From: Isoptericola sediminis
GTDB lineage: Bacteria > Actinomycetota > Actinomycetes > Actinomycetales > Cellulomonadaceae
Direction: 5' to 3'
Length of the DNA: 57,539 nucleotides
Assembly: GCF_013085345.1 (NCBI RefSeq)
Contig: NZ_JABFAJ010000014.1
Span: forward strand, 1 to 57,539
Part shown: positions 1-8,460 of the stretch, in pieces
Layout: every line of letters begins with the position of its first letter
How positions within the stretch are numbered: the stretch's first letter is position 1
The notes under the pieces: generated by a model
Databases searched by the model: none
What the model saw: only the letters and a program-made list of their open reading frames with translations
Told to the model about the DNA's origin: nothing
Translations under genes and position numbers: made by a program

Positions 1-704
1 GCCACCTCACCCGGGCCCGCCCCCTTCTGCGGGGCGAAGACCGCCGCGGCACCGTGCTCGCCCAGCAGCGGGTTCGTGACGTCCACGGCCAGCCGCCAGC
101 GCACGTCGCGGGCGCGCGGGTGCAGCCCGGACAGGTCGATCGCGGCCGCCCGGGCCAGGCCCTCGCCGCCGTCGGGGACCACTTGACCCTCGCCGTCGAG
201 CAGCCGGGCGCCCAGCCCGGTCAGGATCCCGGCGCCGCCGTCGGTCGAGGCGGAACCACCCAGGCACACGAGCACCTCGTGCACCCCGGCGTCCAGGACG
301 GCCGCGGCGACGTCACCCGTCCCGCGCGTGCTCGCGTGCAGGGGCTGGAGCGGCTCGTCGCTCACCCGGGGCAGCCCGCTGGCCTCGGCGAGCTCGACCA
401 CCCCGATCAGCCCGTCCGGGGAGACGGTCCACCGCGCCGCGGTGGGGCGACCGATCGCGTCGACGGTCTCCACCGTGCGCACGGCCGACTGCCAGGAGGC
501 CACGAGGGCGTCCAGCGTGCCCTCCCCGCCGTCGGCCATGGCGCGCGAGGTCACCCGGGCCTCCGGAGCCGCGGCCAGCACGCCGTCCCGCAGGGCGACG
601 GCGACCTCGGTGGCGTCCAGGGTCCCCTTGAACGCGTCGGGCGCCAGCACCACGTGCGGTCGCTCGGCTGCCAGGGGCGGGTCGGCGGGTGTCGACGGTG
701 TCAC
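1..704 (-). CDS. glycerate kinase family protein (N-terminal part, cut by window edge)
   Basis: The visible 234 residues are the N-terminal part of a glycerate kinase of the GlxK family, which phosphorylates D-glycerate in glyoxylate and photorespiration-type salvage. Near residue 18 the reading is VVLAPDAFKGTLDA, the family's conserved N-terminal motif. AMADGGEGTLD and a GGSASTDGGAGIL glycine-rich segment, both typical of the active site, follow. The start is GTG at 702-704, supported by a -10-like TATTCT (complement of 711-716) exactly 6 nt upstream, which suggests a leaderless transcript. The gene follows the MarR regulator on the same strand after 22 bp, so that regulator may control it. 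The family is normally about 370 residues; the rest lies outside the window. Confidence 0.85.
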   Translation of the reverse strand, partial: MTPSTPADPPLAAERPHVVLAPDAFKGTLDATEVAVALRDGVLAAAPEARVTSRAMADGGEGTLDALVASWQSAVRTVETVDAIGRPTAARWTVSPDGLIGVVELAEASGLPRVSDEPLQPLHASTRGTGDVAAAVLDAGVHEVLVCLGGSASTDGGAGILTGLGARLLDGEGQVVPDGGEGLARAAAIDLSGLHPRARDVRWRLAVDVTNPLLGEHGAAAVFAPQKGAGPGEV

Positions 705-726
705 CCGGCGAGAATATCGACCCTGG

Positions 727-1209
727 TCAACCGTGAGGTGTCCAGTCGGGGATGTCGGCCTGCGCGGCCCGCAGCTTCGTCAGCAACCGCACGAGCTCGG
801 CCTGCTCCTCGGCGTCCAGGGCACCTCCGACGTACTGGTCCATCGCCCGCACGTGCCGCGCACCCACCCGGCGCTGCAGGCGGCGGCCCGCGTCCGTGAG
901 CCCGACGAGGGTCCCGCGCGCGTCGTCCTCCGGCACCGACCGGCACAGCAGCCCCCGGGCCTCGAGCCGCTCGACCATCCGCGACAGGGACGACTGGGCC
1001 AGCAGCACGTTCTCGTTGAGCTGCCGCAGGCGCATCGTGCCGTCGTCCGAGCGGGACAGGGTGAACAGGACGTCGTACTCGCGCAGCGAGAGCTCGACCC
1101 AGACCTCGTCGGCCTGGAACCGCCGCATCAGGGTGACCTGGGCACGGAACAGCGCCTCCCAGGTCTCCGCCGCCCGCCGGGCCGACCCGGGCACCGCGTG
1201 CGTCGTCAT
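727..1209 (-). CDS. MarR family transcriptional regulator
   Basis: This 160-residue cytoplasmic protein has the winged-helix layout of MarR regulators. A helical N-terminus is followed by LSLREYDVLFTLSRSDDGTMRLRQL, then a recognition segment (LLAQSSLSRMVERLEARGLL), a wing (CRSVPEDDARGTLVGLT) and a C-terminal dimerisation helix. The ATG at 1207-1209 is chosen over an upstream in-frame start because a GGAGG lies 9 nt before it and homologous domains begin about here. The gene sits just upstream of the glycerate kinase on the same strand and downstream of the prenyl transferase. Its ligand cannot be told from sequence. Confidence 0.85.
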   Translation of the reverse strand: MTTHAVPGSARRAAETWEALFRAQVTLMRRFQADEVWVELSLREYDVLFTLSRSDDGTMRLRQLNENVLLAQSSLSRMVERLEARGLLCRSVPEDDARGTLVGLTDAGRRLQRRVGARHVRAMDQYVGGALDAEEQAELVRLLTKLRAAQADIPDWTPHG

Positions 1210-1252
1210 CGTGTCCGACCTCCAGTCCCGGCGCCGGGGCCGGTTCGCGTCC

Positions 1253-2026
1253 TCACCGCCCCAGTCTGCGCTCACGGCGGGAGAAGTCGCGCAGCGCACG
1301 CAGGAAATCCACCCGGCGGAAGTCGGGCCAGTAGGCCTCGCAGAACGACAGCTCGCTGTGCGCGCTCTGCCACATGAGGAATCCGCCGACGCGCAGCTCG
1401 CCCGACGTGCGGATGACGAGCTCGGGGTCGGGCTGCCCCTTGGTGTACAGGTGGGCGGCGATGTCCTCGACGTCGAGCCGCTCGGCCAGCTCGGCCAGGG
1501 TCGTGCCGCGTTCCTGCTCGAGCCGCAGGTAGGACCGGACGGCGTCGGCGATCTCGTGGCGGCCCCCGTACCCGACGGCGACGTTGACGTGCAGCCCCTC
1601 GACGTCGGCGGTCGCCGCGGCGGCCGCGCGCAGGGTGCGCACGAGACGTTCGGGCAGCAGGTCGAGCCGGCCCACGATGCGCAGCCGCCACCGCCCGGTC
1701 TCGGCCAGGTCGCGCACGGCGTCGGAGATGATGTCCAGCAGGTCGGCCAGCTCGCCCTCGGACCGGGCCAGGTTGTCGGTGGACAGCATCCAGAGGGTGA
1801 CGACCTCGATGCCGAGCTCCTCGGCCCAGCCCAGGAACTCGGCGATCTTGTCGGCGCCGCGCCGGTGCCCGGTGGCCGCGGTCTCCCCGAAGGACTTCGC
1901 CCACCGGCGGTTGCCGTCGAGGATGACGCCGACGTGCCGCGGCATCTGCGCGGGCGGCAGCGACGCCGAGAGCCGACGCTCGTACAGCCGGTACAGCGGA
2001 TGGGGCAGACGCACGCAGATCCTCAC
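1253..2026 (-). CDS. isoprenyl transferase, short-chain cis-prenyl diphosphate synthase (UppS family)
   Basis: This 257-residue enzyme belongs to the undecaprenyl diphosphate synthase family, which condenses isopentenyl diphosphate onto an allylic primer in the cis configuration. The family's diagnostic pieces are present: PRHVGVILDGNRRWAK, with the catalytic Asp of the DGNRRWA motif near residue 33, then TLWMLSTDNLARS and the C-terminal SELSFCEAYWPDF. ELVIRTSGELRVGGF is the RTSGE(L)R signature. The N-terminal LYRLYERRL is typical of actinobacterial proteins related to Rv1086 (Z,E-FPP synthase), so this could be the short-chain enzyme rather than the main UppS. The GTG start at 2024-2026 is inferred from homologous N-termini; the ribosome-binding site is weak. 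Confidence 0.82.
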   Translation of the reverse strand: MRICVRLPHPLYRLYERRLSASLPPAQMPRHVGVILDGNRRWAKSFGETAATGHRRGADKIAEFLGWAEELGIEVVTLWMLSTDNLARSEGELADLLDIISDAVRDLAETGRWRLRIVGRLDLLPERLVRTLRAAAAATADVEGLHVNVAVGYGGRHEIADAVRSYLRLEQERGTTLAELAERLDVEDIAAHLYTKGQPDPELVIRTSGELRVGGFLMWQSAHSELSFCEAYWPDFRRVDFLRALRDFSRRERRLGR

Positions 2027-2181
2027 GGGTGCTCGGGGGTGGACGAACCGGGACAACGGTACCGCCGCCGGACGTCGCCGGAAGCAACGGATCGAGGCGG
2101 GCGGGAAGCACGCGCGGAGTCGTCGCACGATCTTCACAGACTCCCGGTCGGGATCATGGCGGAGCACCCCTACGCTGGCGT

Positions 2182-2201
2182 AACCTACGGAACCGTAGGT
2201 T
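2182..2201. promoter_or_regulatory. perfect 20-bp palindromic operator upstream of the hemolysin III gene
   Basis: AACCTACGG and CCGTAGGTT form perfect 9-bp arms around AA, 22 bp before the start codon at 2224 and just ahead of the AAGGAGGA ribosome-binding site. The symmetry and size fit a TetR-type repressor operator. No cognate regulator is adjacent, so the binding protein is unknown. Confidence 0.6.
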
Positions 2202-2223
2202 GTCGTCCCAGCAAGGAGGACTC

Positions 2224-3006
2224 GTGACCGGATCCGCCCCGCACGAGCGGCGCATCACCGTCCCGGACCCTGCCGACGTCGGGTCCGCGGCCAAGGGCGC
2301 CGCGCACGACGCGCGTCAGACCGTCTCCGACGTCGTGCAGACCGTCGCGACCGGTGCCACCACCCAGGCGCGCCGCCTCAAGCCGAAGCTGCGGGGCTGG
2401 ATCCACGCCGTCACCGCCCCGTTCGCGCTGGCCGCCAGCATCGTGCTGGTCGTGCTGGCCGAGCCCGTGGCGGGCAAGGTCGCCGCGGCGGTCTTCGGCC
2501 TGAGCGCCCTGCTGCTGTTCGGCACCAGCGCGGTCTACCACCGGGGCAACTGGTCACCGCCGGTCGAGGCGGCGCTGCGCCGGATGGACCACGCGAACAT
2601 CTTCCTCATCATCGCGGGCACCTACACCCCGCTCGCGGTCGCCCTCCTGGACCCGCGCGACGCCACCGTCCTGCTCACCATCGTGTGGAGCGGCGCCATC
2701 GCCGGCCTCCTGACCCGGGTGCTGTGGATGAACTCGCCCCGCTGGCTCTACGTGCCGGTCTACGTCGCGCTGGGCTGGGTGGCGGTCGCCTACCTCGGCC
2801 AGTTCGGCGCCGCGGGCGGACCGGCCGTCGTCTGGCTGGTCGCCGGCGGGGGTCTGGCCTACACCCTCGGGGCGGTCGTCTACGGCACGAAGTTCCCCGA
2901 CCCGTCGCCGCGCTGGTTCGGGTTCCACGAGATCTTCCACGTGCTGACGGTGGTCGGGTTCACCTGCCACACCGTGGCGATCTTCCTCGCCTCGCTCGCC
3001 GTCTGA
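2224..3006 (+). CDS. hemolysin III family (PAQR) membrane protein
   Basis: This 260-residue integral membrane protein has about seven hydrophobic segments after a 55-residue polar N-terminus. It keeps the conserved PAQR/YqfA residues: SAVYHR, RMDHANIF and the C-terminal HEIFH followed by FTCH. These histidines and the Asp form the likely metal site of the family. Members are implicated in membrane-lipid homeostasis, and haemolytic activity is documented only for a few. The GTG start at 2224 follows AAGGAGGA at 2213-2220. The gene is single, convergent with the nitrilase gene, and probably controlled through the palindrome at 2182-2201. Confidence 0.85.
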   Translation: MTGSAPHERRITVPDPADVGSAAKGAAHDARQTVSDVVQTVATGATTQARRLKPKLRGWIHAVTAPFALAASIVLVVLAEPVAGKVAAAVFGLSALLLFGTSAVYHRGNWSPPVEAALRRMDHANIFLIIAGTYTPLAVALLDPRDATVLLTIVWSGAIAGLLTRVLWMNSPRWLYVPVYVALGWVAVAYLGQFGAAGGPAVVWLVAGGGLAYTLGAVVYGTKFPDPSPRWFGFHEIFHVLTVVGFTCHTVAIFLASLAV

Positions 3007-3012
3007 GACGAC

Positions 3013-3855
3013 TCACCCCTCCCGCGAGGACTCTCGGTCCTCGCGGGGGACGACGGTGTAGCGCCGGTTCGCCAGCGAGGGGTTGGCCGCACGGGCCTTC
3101 GCCAGCTCGTCGGCGTCGAGGTCCACGGTGCGCAGCTGCGGCGTCTCGTCCAGCTCGAGCCCGACGACGCCGTCCGGGCCGACGAGGACCGACCGCCCCG
3201 TGACCCCCTTGCCCGCCATGCCGACCCCGATCGCGACGACCGTGTTCTCGATCGCGCGGGCGGTGAGCAGCGTGCGCCAGTGCTCGGCCTTCAGCGGTCC
3301 CGCCACCCAGGCGGCGGGCACCACGAGCACGTCGGCGCCGGCGTCGACCACCCGGCGCGCGGACTCGGGGAACCGCAGGTCGTAGCAGGTGATGGCGCCG
3401 AAGGTCAGGTCGCCGAGGCGGATCGTCAACGGCTCGGCGTCCACGGGCCCCGGCTGCAGCCGGTCCGACTCGCGGGTGCCGAACGCGTCGTACAGGTGCA
3501 CCTTGCGGTACACCCCCACCAGCTCGCCGGCACCGTCGACGGCGACGAGTGCGTTGACACCCTTGCGGGGTCCGCCGTCCGGCGCGGGGTCGTCACCCGG
3601 CAGCGTCGTCCCGGCGATCACGGCCACCCCGGTCTCCGCAGCCCGCCGGCGCAGGAGCGTCACGTACGGACCGTCCAGCTCCTCGGCGTGCTCGATGCCC
3701 ACCCCGGACCGGTGGTAGCCGGAGGAGTACTCGGGCAGCAGCAGCAGGTCGGCGTCGACCTTCGCGGCCTGCGCGAAGGCGTCGGCCACGAGGTAGCGGT
3801 TGGCCTCGTGGTCGTCGGCGACCGTGACCTGCGCGACCGTGACGCGGACCGTCAT
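3013..3855 (-). CDS. carbon-nitrogen hydrolase (nitrilase superfamily, omega-amidase-like)
   Basis: This 280-residue enzyme of the nitrilase superfamily hydrolyses a C-N bond in a small amide. The Glu-Lys-Cys triad is visible: Glu in LLLPEYSS (near residue 39), Lys in VYRKVHLYD, and the nucleophilic Cys in ITCYDLRFPE. DLRFPE followed by ARAIENTVVAIG is typical of the Nit2/omega-amidase branch. The ATG at 3853-3855 overlaps the stop of the upstream small membrane protein (ATGA), so the gene is the last of an mca-led operon. The substrate is unknown; in this context amide products of thiol detoxification are possible but unproven. Confidence 0.85.
   Translation of the reverse strand: MTVRVTVAQVTVADDHEANRYLVADAFAQAAKVDADLLLLPEYSSGYHRSGVGIEHAEELDGPYVTLLRRRAAETGVAVIAGTTLPGDDPAPDGGPRKGVNALVAVDGAGELVGVYRKVHLYDAFGTRESDRLQPGPVDAEPLTIRLGDLTFGAITCYDLRFPESARRVVDAGADVLVVPAAWVAGPLKAEHWRTLLTARAIENTVVAIGVGMAGKGVTGRSVLVGPDGVVGLELDETPQLRTVDLDADELAKARAANPSLANRRYTVVPREDRESSREG
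3021..3047. terminator. hairpin at the convergent gene ends (inside the nitrilase 3' end)
   Basis: An 11-bp perfect stem (3021-3031 with 3037-3047) and 5-nt loop lie 15 bp after the stop of the plus-strand hemolysin III gene and inside the last codons of the minus-strand nitrilase. It could terminate the plus-strand transcript. No T-run follows, as is usual in this clade. Confidence 0.45.
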
Positions 3856-4238
3856 CGCGGCTCCCGGCCGCCGTCCGGCGACCCGCTCGTCCCCGGCTCG
3901 CCGGGGTCGTCGTCCCGCTGCCCGGGCGCGGGTCCGACGTCGGGCGAGGTGGGGGTGACCGCGGACGACCCGCCGTCGTCCACCGCGCCACGACGGATGC
4001 CGATGCTGCGTCGCTCCGGGACCTCGATGCCGTGGTCGCGCGCGTACGTGTCCGCCTTGCGCAGGTGCCGGCTCAGCGAGAGGAAGAGCAGGACGGCGGC
4101 GACGGCGACCGCGAAGGTCGCCAGGAACCCCTCCAGCCCGGGGGTCACCTCCCAGTCCTCCAGCACCCGGGCCGTCGGGCTCGGGGACGGGCCCGGGGTG
4201 ACGTCGGCCAGCACGGTGGTCATCAGGCTCGTCGTCAT
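3852..4238 (-). CDS. small membrane protein of the mca cluster
   Basis: This 128-residue protein has one clear transmembrane helix ([21 protein letters not shown], about residues 40-60) and a long acidic, Gly/Pro/Asp-rich, probably disordered C-terminus. Its start ATG overlaps the stop of mca and its stop overlaps the start of the nitrilase, so the three are translationally coupled. A small membrane protein next to mca is also found in mycobacteria (Rv1083 next to Rv1082). The function is unknown; the position suggests a role near mycothiol chemistry, which is inference only. Confidence 0.75.
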   Translation of the reverse strand: MTTSLMTTVLADVTPGPSPSPTARVLEDWEVTPGLEGFLATFAVAVAAVLLFLSLSRHLRKADTYARDHGIEVPERRSIGIRRGAVDDGGSSAVTPTSPDVGPAPGQRDDDPGEPGTSGSPDGGREPR

Positions 4239-5134
4239 GCGGACTCCTCGCGCAGGCCGGCGAACAGGTCGGTCTCCGGCAGGTCGGTGGGCACCCGGGA
4301 GTCGGCGAGCTCGAACTCCTCGGTGGGCCACACGTCCGCCTCGATGTCCCGCGGCACCGCGAAGAAGAAGCCGTCGGGGTCGATCTGCGAGGCGTGCGCG
4401 GTGAGCGCGGCGTCACGCCGGGCGAAGTACGGGGCGACCTCGATGCGCGTGGTCACCTCCCGCTCCGGGATCTCGCGGGCGGCCCGGGACTCGATCCAGT
4501 CGCCGAACGGCGACTCCAGCCCGGCGCCCTCCATCGCCTCGTGCACGGCACGCAGACGGTCCAGGGAGAACCCGTGGTTGTAGTAGAGCTTGGCGGGCGC
4601 CCAGGCCTCGGCACCGCCCTCGACCACGTACCGGTCGGCGTCACCGGCGGCGCGGTAGGCCTCGACCGACACCTCGTGGCACTTGATGTGGTCCGGGTGC
4701 GGGTAGCCGCCCGAGGGGTCGTAGGTCGTCATCACGTGCGGCCGGAACTCGCGCACGAGCTCCACCAGCGGTGCCGCCGCCTCCTCGAGCGGGACCAGGG
4801 CGAAGCAGCCCTCGGGCAGCGGGGGCCTCGGGTCGCCCTCGGGCAGGCCGGAGTCGACGAACCCCAGCCAGTGCTGCCGGACGCCGAGCGCCTCCGCGGC
4901 GGCCGCCATCTCCAGCCGGCGCACGGCGAGGCGACCCTCGACGGACTCGAACTCGTGCCCCTCGGGAGCCTCGAAGGAGGGGTTCAGCACGTCGCCGCGC
5001 TCGCCGCCGGTGCAGGTGACGATCAGCACCTCGACACCCTCGGCGGCGTAGCGGGCCGTGGTCGCGGCCCCCTTGCTCGACTCGTCGTCAGGGTGCGCGT
5101 GCACCGCCATCAGGCGCAGTGGCTCGCCGGTCAA
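4235..5134 (-). CDS. mca: mycothiol S-conjugate amidase
   Basis: This 299-residue zinc hydrolase of the LmbE/PIG-L family cleaves mycothiol S-conjugates, giving a mercapturic acid for export and recyclable GlcN-Ins. The zinc-binding [12 protein letters not shown] motif lies near residues 13-24, with HPDH (in [13 protein letters not shown]) as the second metal site. [13 protein letters not shown] is characteristic of Mca. The deacetylase MshB is a paralogue, but the length and the sequence around SSKGAA favour Mca. The start is TTG at 5132-5134 with GGGAGG 5 nt upstream. It is divergent from the DUF4307 gene and greA, the same arrangement as Rv1080c-Rv1083. Confidence 0.93.
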   Translation of the reverse strand: MTGEPLRLMAVHAHPDDESSKGAATTARYAAEGVEVLIVTCTGGERGDVLNPSFEAPEGHEFESVEGRLAVRRLEMAAAAEALGVRQHWLGFVDSGLPEGDPRPPLPEGCFALVPLEEAAAPLVELVREFRPHVMTTYDPSGGYPHPDHIKCHEVSVEAYRAAGDADRYVVEGGAEAWAPAKLYYNHGFSLDRLRAVHEAMEGAGLESPFGDWIESRAAREIPEREVTTRIEVAPYFARRDAALTAHASQIDPDGFFFAVPRDIEADVWPTEEFELADSRVPTDLPETDLFAGLREESA

Positions 5135-5187
5135 GAGTCCTCCCAGGGTGGTGCGGGGCGTCCGCGGTCGTCAGGGACAATGGTGGC

Positions 5188-5625
5188 ATGAGCGAGCCGC
5201 AGCAACCTGCCGTCCCCACCGACCGGTACGGGTCGGCGCGCCCGGCCGGCGGCCCGGCGCCCCGGGGCGGCACCCTCGGTCGTGGCGCCCGGGTCGCGAT
5301 CGCGGTGGCCCTCGCGGCGGCGGTGGCCCTGACGGCCTGGTTCGCGATGCTGCAGCAGCGCAGCGACCCGGTCGCCCACGACGTCGTCGGGTTCGACGTG
5401 CTCGGACCCGAGGAGGTCGCCGTCACCTTCCAGGTGCACATGCCCGTCGGGACCACCGCGACCTGCACCGTGGAGGCCCTGGCACCCAGCTACGCCCAGG
5501 TCGGCACGCTCGACGTCCCGGTCGGCCCGGCGGAGACCCGGACCAGCGCGTACGAGGTCACCGTGGGCACCTCCCAGGAGGCGACGTCCGCCGTGGTCGC
5601 GGGGTGCACGGCGACCGGCGGCTGA
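5188..5625 (+). CDS. DUF4307 domain membrane-anchored protein
   Basis: This 145-residue protein has a short Pro/Gly-rich cytoplasmic N-terminus, one transmembrane helix at about residues 35-55 (VAIAVALAAAVALTAWFAML) and a roughly 90-residue extracytoplasmic beta-rich domain with conserved cysteines in TCTVEAL and VAGCTA. This matches the DUF4307 family found beside mca and greA in actinobacteria. The ATG at 5188 lies 6 nt after a GACAAT -10-like box, so the message is probably leaderless. The function is unknown. Confidence 0.82.
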   Translation: MSEPQQPAVPTDRYGSARPAGGPAPRGGTLGRGARVAIAVALAAAVALTAWFAMLQQRSDPVAHDVVGFDVLGPEEVAVTFQVHMPVGTTATCTVEALAPSYAQVGTLDVPVGPAETRTSAYEVTVGTSQEATSAVVAGCTATGG

Positions 5626-5671
5626 ACCCTCCGGGGCCGCGTCGCGCCACCCGCCGGACGCCGACGTCCGG

Positions 5672-5677
5672 TATCCT
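5672..5677 (+). promoter_or_regulatory. greA promoter -10 box
   Basis: TATCCT, a good actinobacterial -10, lies 111 bp before the greA start and inside the spacer after DUF4307. It would give greA its own transcript with a leader of about 105 nt. I see no convincing -35. Confidence 0.4.
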
Positions 5678-5788
5678 GGACGTTTCACACGAAGTCCAGC
5701 ACGAGCCGACGCGCGTGCCGACGTCCGTCGGCCGGACGAACGCGCGGCGCGCGCCGGGCACCGACGAGCACCAGAAAGGAGAGCCCAC

Positions 5789-6271
5789 GTGACCGAGACC
5801 AACGTCACCTGGCTCACCCAGGAAGCTCACGACCGGTTGACGGCGGAGCTGGAACACCTCTCCGGCCCGGCGCGCACCGCCATCGCCGAGCGGATCGCCG
5901 CGGCCCGCGACGAGGGTGACCTCAAGGAGAACGGCGGCTACCACGCCGCCCGCGAGGAGCAGGCGAAGAACGAGGCGCGCATCCGTGAGCTCACCGAGAA
6001 GCTGCGCCACGTCGCCGTGAGCCGGCCCGCCGACGACGGCACCGTCGAGGCCGGCATGGTCGTGACCGCCGAGGTCGCCGGGGACGAGATGACGTTCCTG
6101 CTCGGCTCCCGCGAGATCGCGGACACCACCGACCTCGACGTGTACTCCCCCACCTCGCCGCTGGGTGCCGCCATCGACGGCAAGAAGGTCGGCGACGACG
6201 CGACGTACACCGCGCCGAACGGCCGCGACATCCCCGTGCGGATCGTCTCCGCCACGCCGTTCTCGGGCTGA
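5789..6271 (+). CDS. greA: transcription elongation factor GreA
   Basis: This 160-residue GreA has an N-terminal coiled-coil finger (residues about 1-75) and a C-terminal FKBP-like globular domain. The protein enters the RNA polymerase secondary channel and stimulates cleavage of back-tracked RNA. The tip carries the two acidic catalytic residues in ARDEGDLKENGGYHAAREEQ (residues about 35-55). DKKVGDDATY-like sequence (GKKVGDDATYTAPNG) closes the C-terminal domain. The GTG start at 5789 is preceded by AGAAAGGAGA. A strong hairpin follows at 6284-6325. Confidence 0.95.
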   Translation: MTETNVTWLTQEAHDRLTAELEHLSGPARTAIAERIAAARDEGDLKENGGYHAAREEQAKNEARIRELTEKLRHVAVSRPADDGTVEAGMVVTAEVAGDEMTFLLGSREIADTTDLDVYSPTSPLGAAIDGKKVGDDATYTAPNGRDIPVRIVSATPFSG

Positions 6272-6283
6272 CGCCACCCGGCG

Positions 6284-6325
6284 GGACGGCGGCGACGGCG
6301 TCGATCGACGTCGTCGCCGCCGTCC
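6284..6325 (+). terminator. terminator of greA
   Basis: A long GC-rich stem of about 18 bp with one wobble pair (arms around 6284-6302 and 6307-6325) starts 12 bp after the greA stop. It separates greA from the ectoine operon. Confidence 0.65.
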
Positions 6326-6402
6326 GGCCGACCTCTCACCGTATCCACACATGTGCGCCCGGTGCAGCGCCGACCAGCGCCGTCGCGCCCTGACCTCGGG
6401 TT

Positions 6403-6448
6403 CCGGACTCATCGTCCGGTAGGACCGGCGTGAGATTTTGCCGATGAT
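6403..6448 (+). promoter_or_regulatory. candidate control region of the ectoine operon
   Basis: An inverted repeat CCGGAC-N5-GTCCGG (6403-6419), with a partial third copy after it (GGACCGG), precedes an unusually AT-rich stretch with a -10-like GATGAT (6443-6448) 6 nt before the first ATG of ectA. No ectR-like regulator gene is adjacent. Assignment as the osmotically controlled promoter is inference. Confidence 0.35.
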
Positions 6449-6454
6449 CTGTCT

Positions 6455-7009
6455 ATGGTTGAGTACGGTATGACGATCCCAGAGACAGGACCGAACGCGC
6501 CCGCGACCGCCGACACGGCCTCGCGGGCTGACGAGCCCACCCTGACGATCCGACGCCCCGACGTCTCCGACGGCGGCGCCATGTGGCGCGTCGCGCGGGA
6601 CTCCGGGGAGCTCGATCTCAACTCCTCCTACGCCTACCTGCTGCTGGCCGACCACTTCGGCGACACCTGTCGCATCGCCCTCATGGGTGACGACGTCGTC
6701 GGCTTCGTCAGCGGGTACCGGCTGCCGGCCGACCCGACCCGCTACTTCCTGTGGCAGGTCGCGGTCGACGAGCGGGCCCGAGGCCACCGCCTGGCCGGCC
6801 GCCTCATCGACGCCGTGATCGACGCCCACCCCGAGGTGACCTCCCTGACGACCACCGTGACCGAGGACAACCAGTCCTCCCGCCGCGTCTTCCAGCGGTG
6901 GGCCGAGCAGCGGGGCGGGACCCTGCGCGAGGTCACCGGGTTCGAGGCGCACCACTTCCCGGACGGCCACGAGGCCGAGCCCCTGCTGGTGATCGACGGC
7001 TTCCGCTGA
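6455..7009 (+). CDS. ectA: L-2,4-diaminobutyrate N-gamma-acetyltransferase
   Basis: This 184-residue GNAT-fold enzyme acetylates diaminobutyrate with acetyl-CoA, the second step of ectoine synthesis. The GNAT core is visible: VGFVSGYRLPADPTRYFLWQVAVDERARGHRLAGRLIDAVI holds the acetyl-CoA pyrophosphate loop (RARGHRLAG), and DNQSSRRVFQRW follows. LDLNSSYAYLLLADHF is characteristic of EctA. It is first in ectABC. The start may be ATG 6455 (6 nt after GATGAT, leaderless) or ATG 6470; no clear ribosome-binding site decides. Confidence 0.92.
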   Translation: MVEYGMTIPETGPNAPATADTASRADEPTLTIRRPDVSDGGAMWRVARDSGELDLNSSYAYLLLADHFGDTCRIALMGDDVVGFVSGYRLPADPTRYFLWQVAVDERARGHRLAGRLIDAVIDAHPEVTSLTTTVTEDNQSSRRVFQRWAEQRGGTLREVTGFEAHHFPDGHEAEPLLVIDGFR

Positions 7010-7020
7010 CCCACCACTTC

Positions 7021-7059
7021 GGACTGCGCCGGTTCGGCGCGCAGGTGACGACGCAGTCC
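7021..7059 (+). other. intercistronic nested hairpins between ectA and ectB
   Basis: An outer stem GGACTGCG/CGCAGTCC (7021-7028 with 7052-7059) encloses an inner GCGCC-N5-GGCGC hairpin (7026-7040). It sits in the 99-bp spacer between ectA and ectB and could be a partial terminator or an mRNA-stability element. Confidence 0.45.
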
Positions 7060-7108
7060 TGTCCCTTCTTTCACCGCACCGGCGCGCATCATCGAAGGAG
7101 TGTCCTCC

Positions 7109-8410
7109 GTGACAACCCTGTCCGCACCGACCCCCGACGCGTCCTCCCACGACGACCCCACGGGTTTCTCGGCCCTCGAGTCCGAGGTCCGCAGCTACTC
7201 CCGTGCCTGGCCCGTGGTGTTCGACCGCGCGACCGGCGCGACGGTCTTTGCCGAAGACGGCACGGCCTACCTGGACTTCTTCGCGGGCGCCGGCTCGCTG
7301 AACTACGGGCACAACAACCCGGTGCTGAAGAAGGTCCTGATCGACTACCTCGCCGACGACCGCATGGTCCACTCGCTGGACATGTTCACCACGGCGCGTC
7401 GTGAGTTCCTGGAGACCTTCAACTCCCACGTCCTCGAGCCGCGCGGTCTGGACCACAAGGTCATCTTCCCCGGCCCGGGTGGCGCCAACGCCGTCGAGGC
7501 GGCGCTCAAGCTCGCCCGCAAGGTGACCGGGCGCGAGTCCGTCATCAACTTCACCAACGCCTTCCACGGCATGACGCTGGGCGCCCTGTCGGTGACCGGT
7601 AACTCGATGAAGCGCGGCGGCGCCGGCATCCCGCTGGTGCACGCGACCCCGATGCCGTACGACGACTACCTCAACGGCGCCGAGGACGACTTCGCCTACC
7701 TGGAGCGCCTGCTCGGCGACTCCGGCAGCGGTCTCAACGAGCCCGCGGCGATCATCGTCGAGTCGGTGCAGGGCGAGGGCGGCATCAACGCGGCACGCGC
7801 CGAGTGGCTGCGCGCCCTGTCCGAGCTCTGCAAGCGTCACGGCATCCTGCTCATCCTGGACGACATCCAGATGGGCTGCGGGCGCACCGGCGGCTTCTTC
7901 TCCTTCGAGGAGGCCGGCATCGTCCCCGACATCATCACGCTGTCGAAGTCGATCTCCGGCTACGGCCTGCCGCTGGCGATCACGCTCGTGCGTCCCGAGC
8001 TCGACATCTTCGAGCCGGGTGAGCACAACGGCACGTTCCGTGGTTTCGCCCCGGCGTTCGCCACGGCCTCCGAGGCCCTGCGCACCTACTGGTCGGACGA
8101 CGCCCTGGAGAAGGACGTGCTGGCCAAGGGCAAGATCATCGAGGGCTTCTTCGACGAGATCGTCGCCCGCTACCCCAAGCTGGACCTGGTCAGCAAGGGT
8201 CGCGGCCTGGCCCGCGGTCTGCAGTTCCCCGACGGCGAGACGGCCGACAAGGTGACCACCGGCGCGTTCGAGCGCCACATGCTCGTCGAGACCTCCGGTC
8301 CCGACGACGAGGTGGTCAAGCTCCTGCCGCCGCTGACGATCACCGAGGACGAGCTGCGCAAGGGTCTGACGATCCTGGACGAGGCCATCACGGAGGCCCT
8401 GGGCGCCTGA
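7109..8410 (+). CDS. ectB: diaminobutyrate--2-oxoglutarate transaminase
   Basis: This 433-residue class III PLP aminotransferase makes L-2,4-diaminobutyrate from aspartate-4-semialdehyde and glutamate, the first committed step to ectoine. PLP-site motifs are visible: [47 protein letters not shown], and the Schiff-base Lys in [16 protein letters not shown]. The GTG at 7109 is taken as start because GAAGGAG (7094-7100) is 8 nt before it; a GTG at 7100 would overlap that site. The gene is the middle one of ectABC, 50 bp before ectC. Confidence 0.95.
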   Translation: MTTLSAPTPDASSHDDPTGFSALESEVRSYSRAWPVVFDRATGATVFAEDGTAYLDFFAGAGSLNYGHNNPVLKKVLIDYLADDRMVHSLDMFTTARREFLETFNSHVLEPRGLDHKVIFPGPGGANAVEAALKLARKVTGRESVINFTNAFHGMTLGALSVTGNSMKRGGAGIPLVHATPMPYDDYLNGAEDDFAYLERLLGDSGSGLNEPAAIIVESVQGEGGINAARAEWLRALSELCKRHGILLILDDIQMGCGRTGGFFSFEEAGIVPDIITLSKSISGYGLPLAITLVRPELDIFEPGEHNGTFRGFAPAFATASEALRTYWSDDALEKDVLAKGKIIEGFFDEIVARYPKLDLVSKGRGLARGLQFPDGETADKVTTGAFERHMLVETSGPDDEVVKLLPPLTITEDELRKGLTILDEAITEALGA

Positions 8411-8460
8411 GCCGCCCGGCCCCGTCGTCCGACCACCGACCACATCTTCGAGGAGGCTCC

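Noticed and set aside
5558-8443. A long minus-strand open frame opposite greA and ectAB
   Set aside because: It lies antisense to greA and the ectoine genes and its translation is low complexity.
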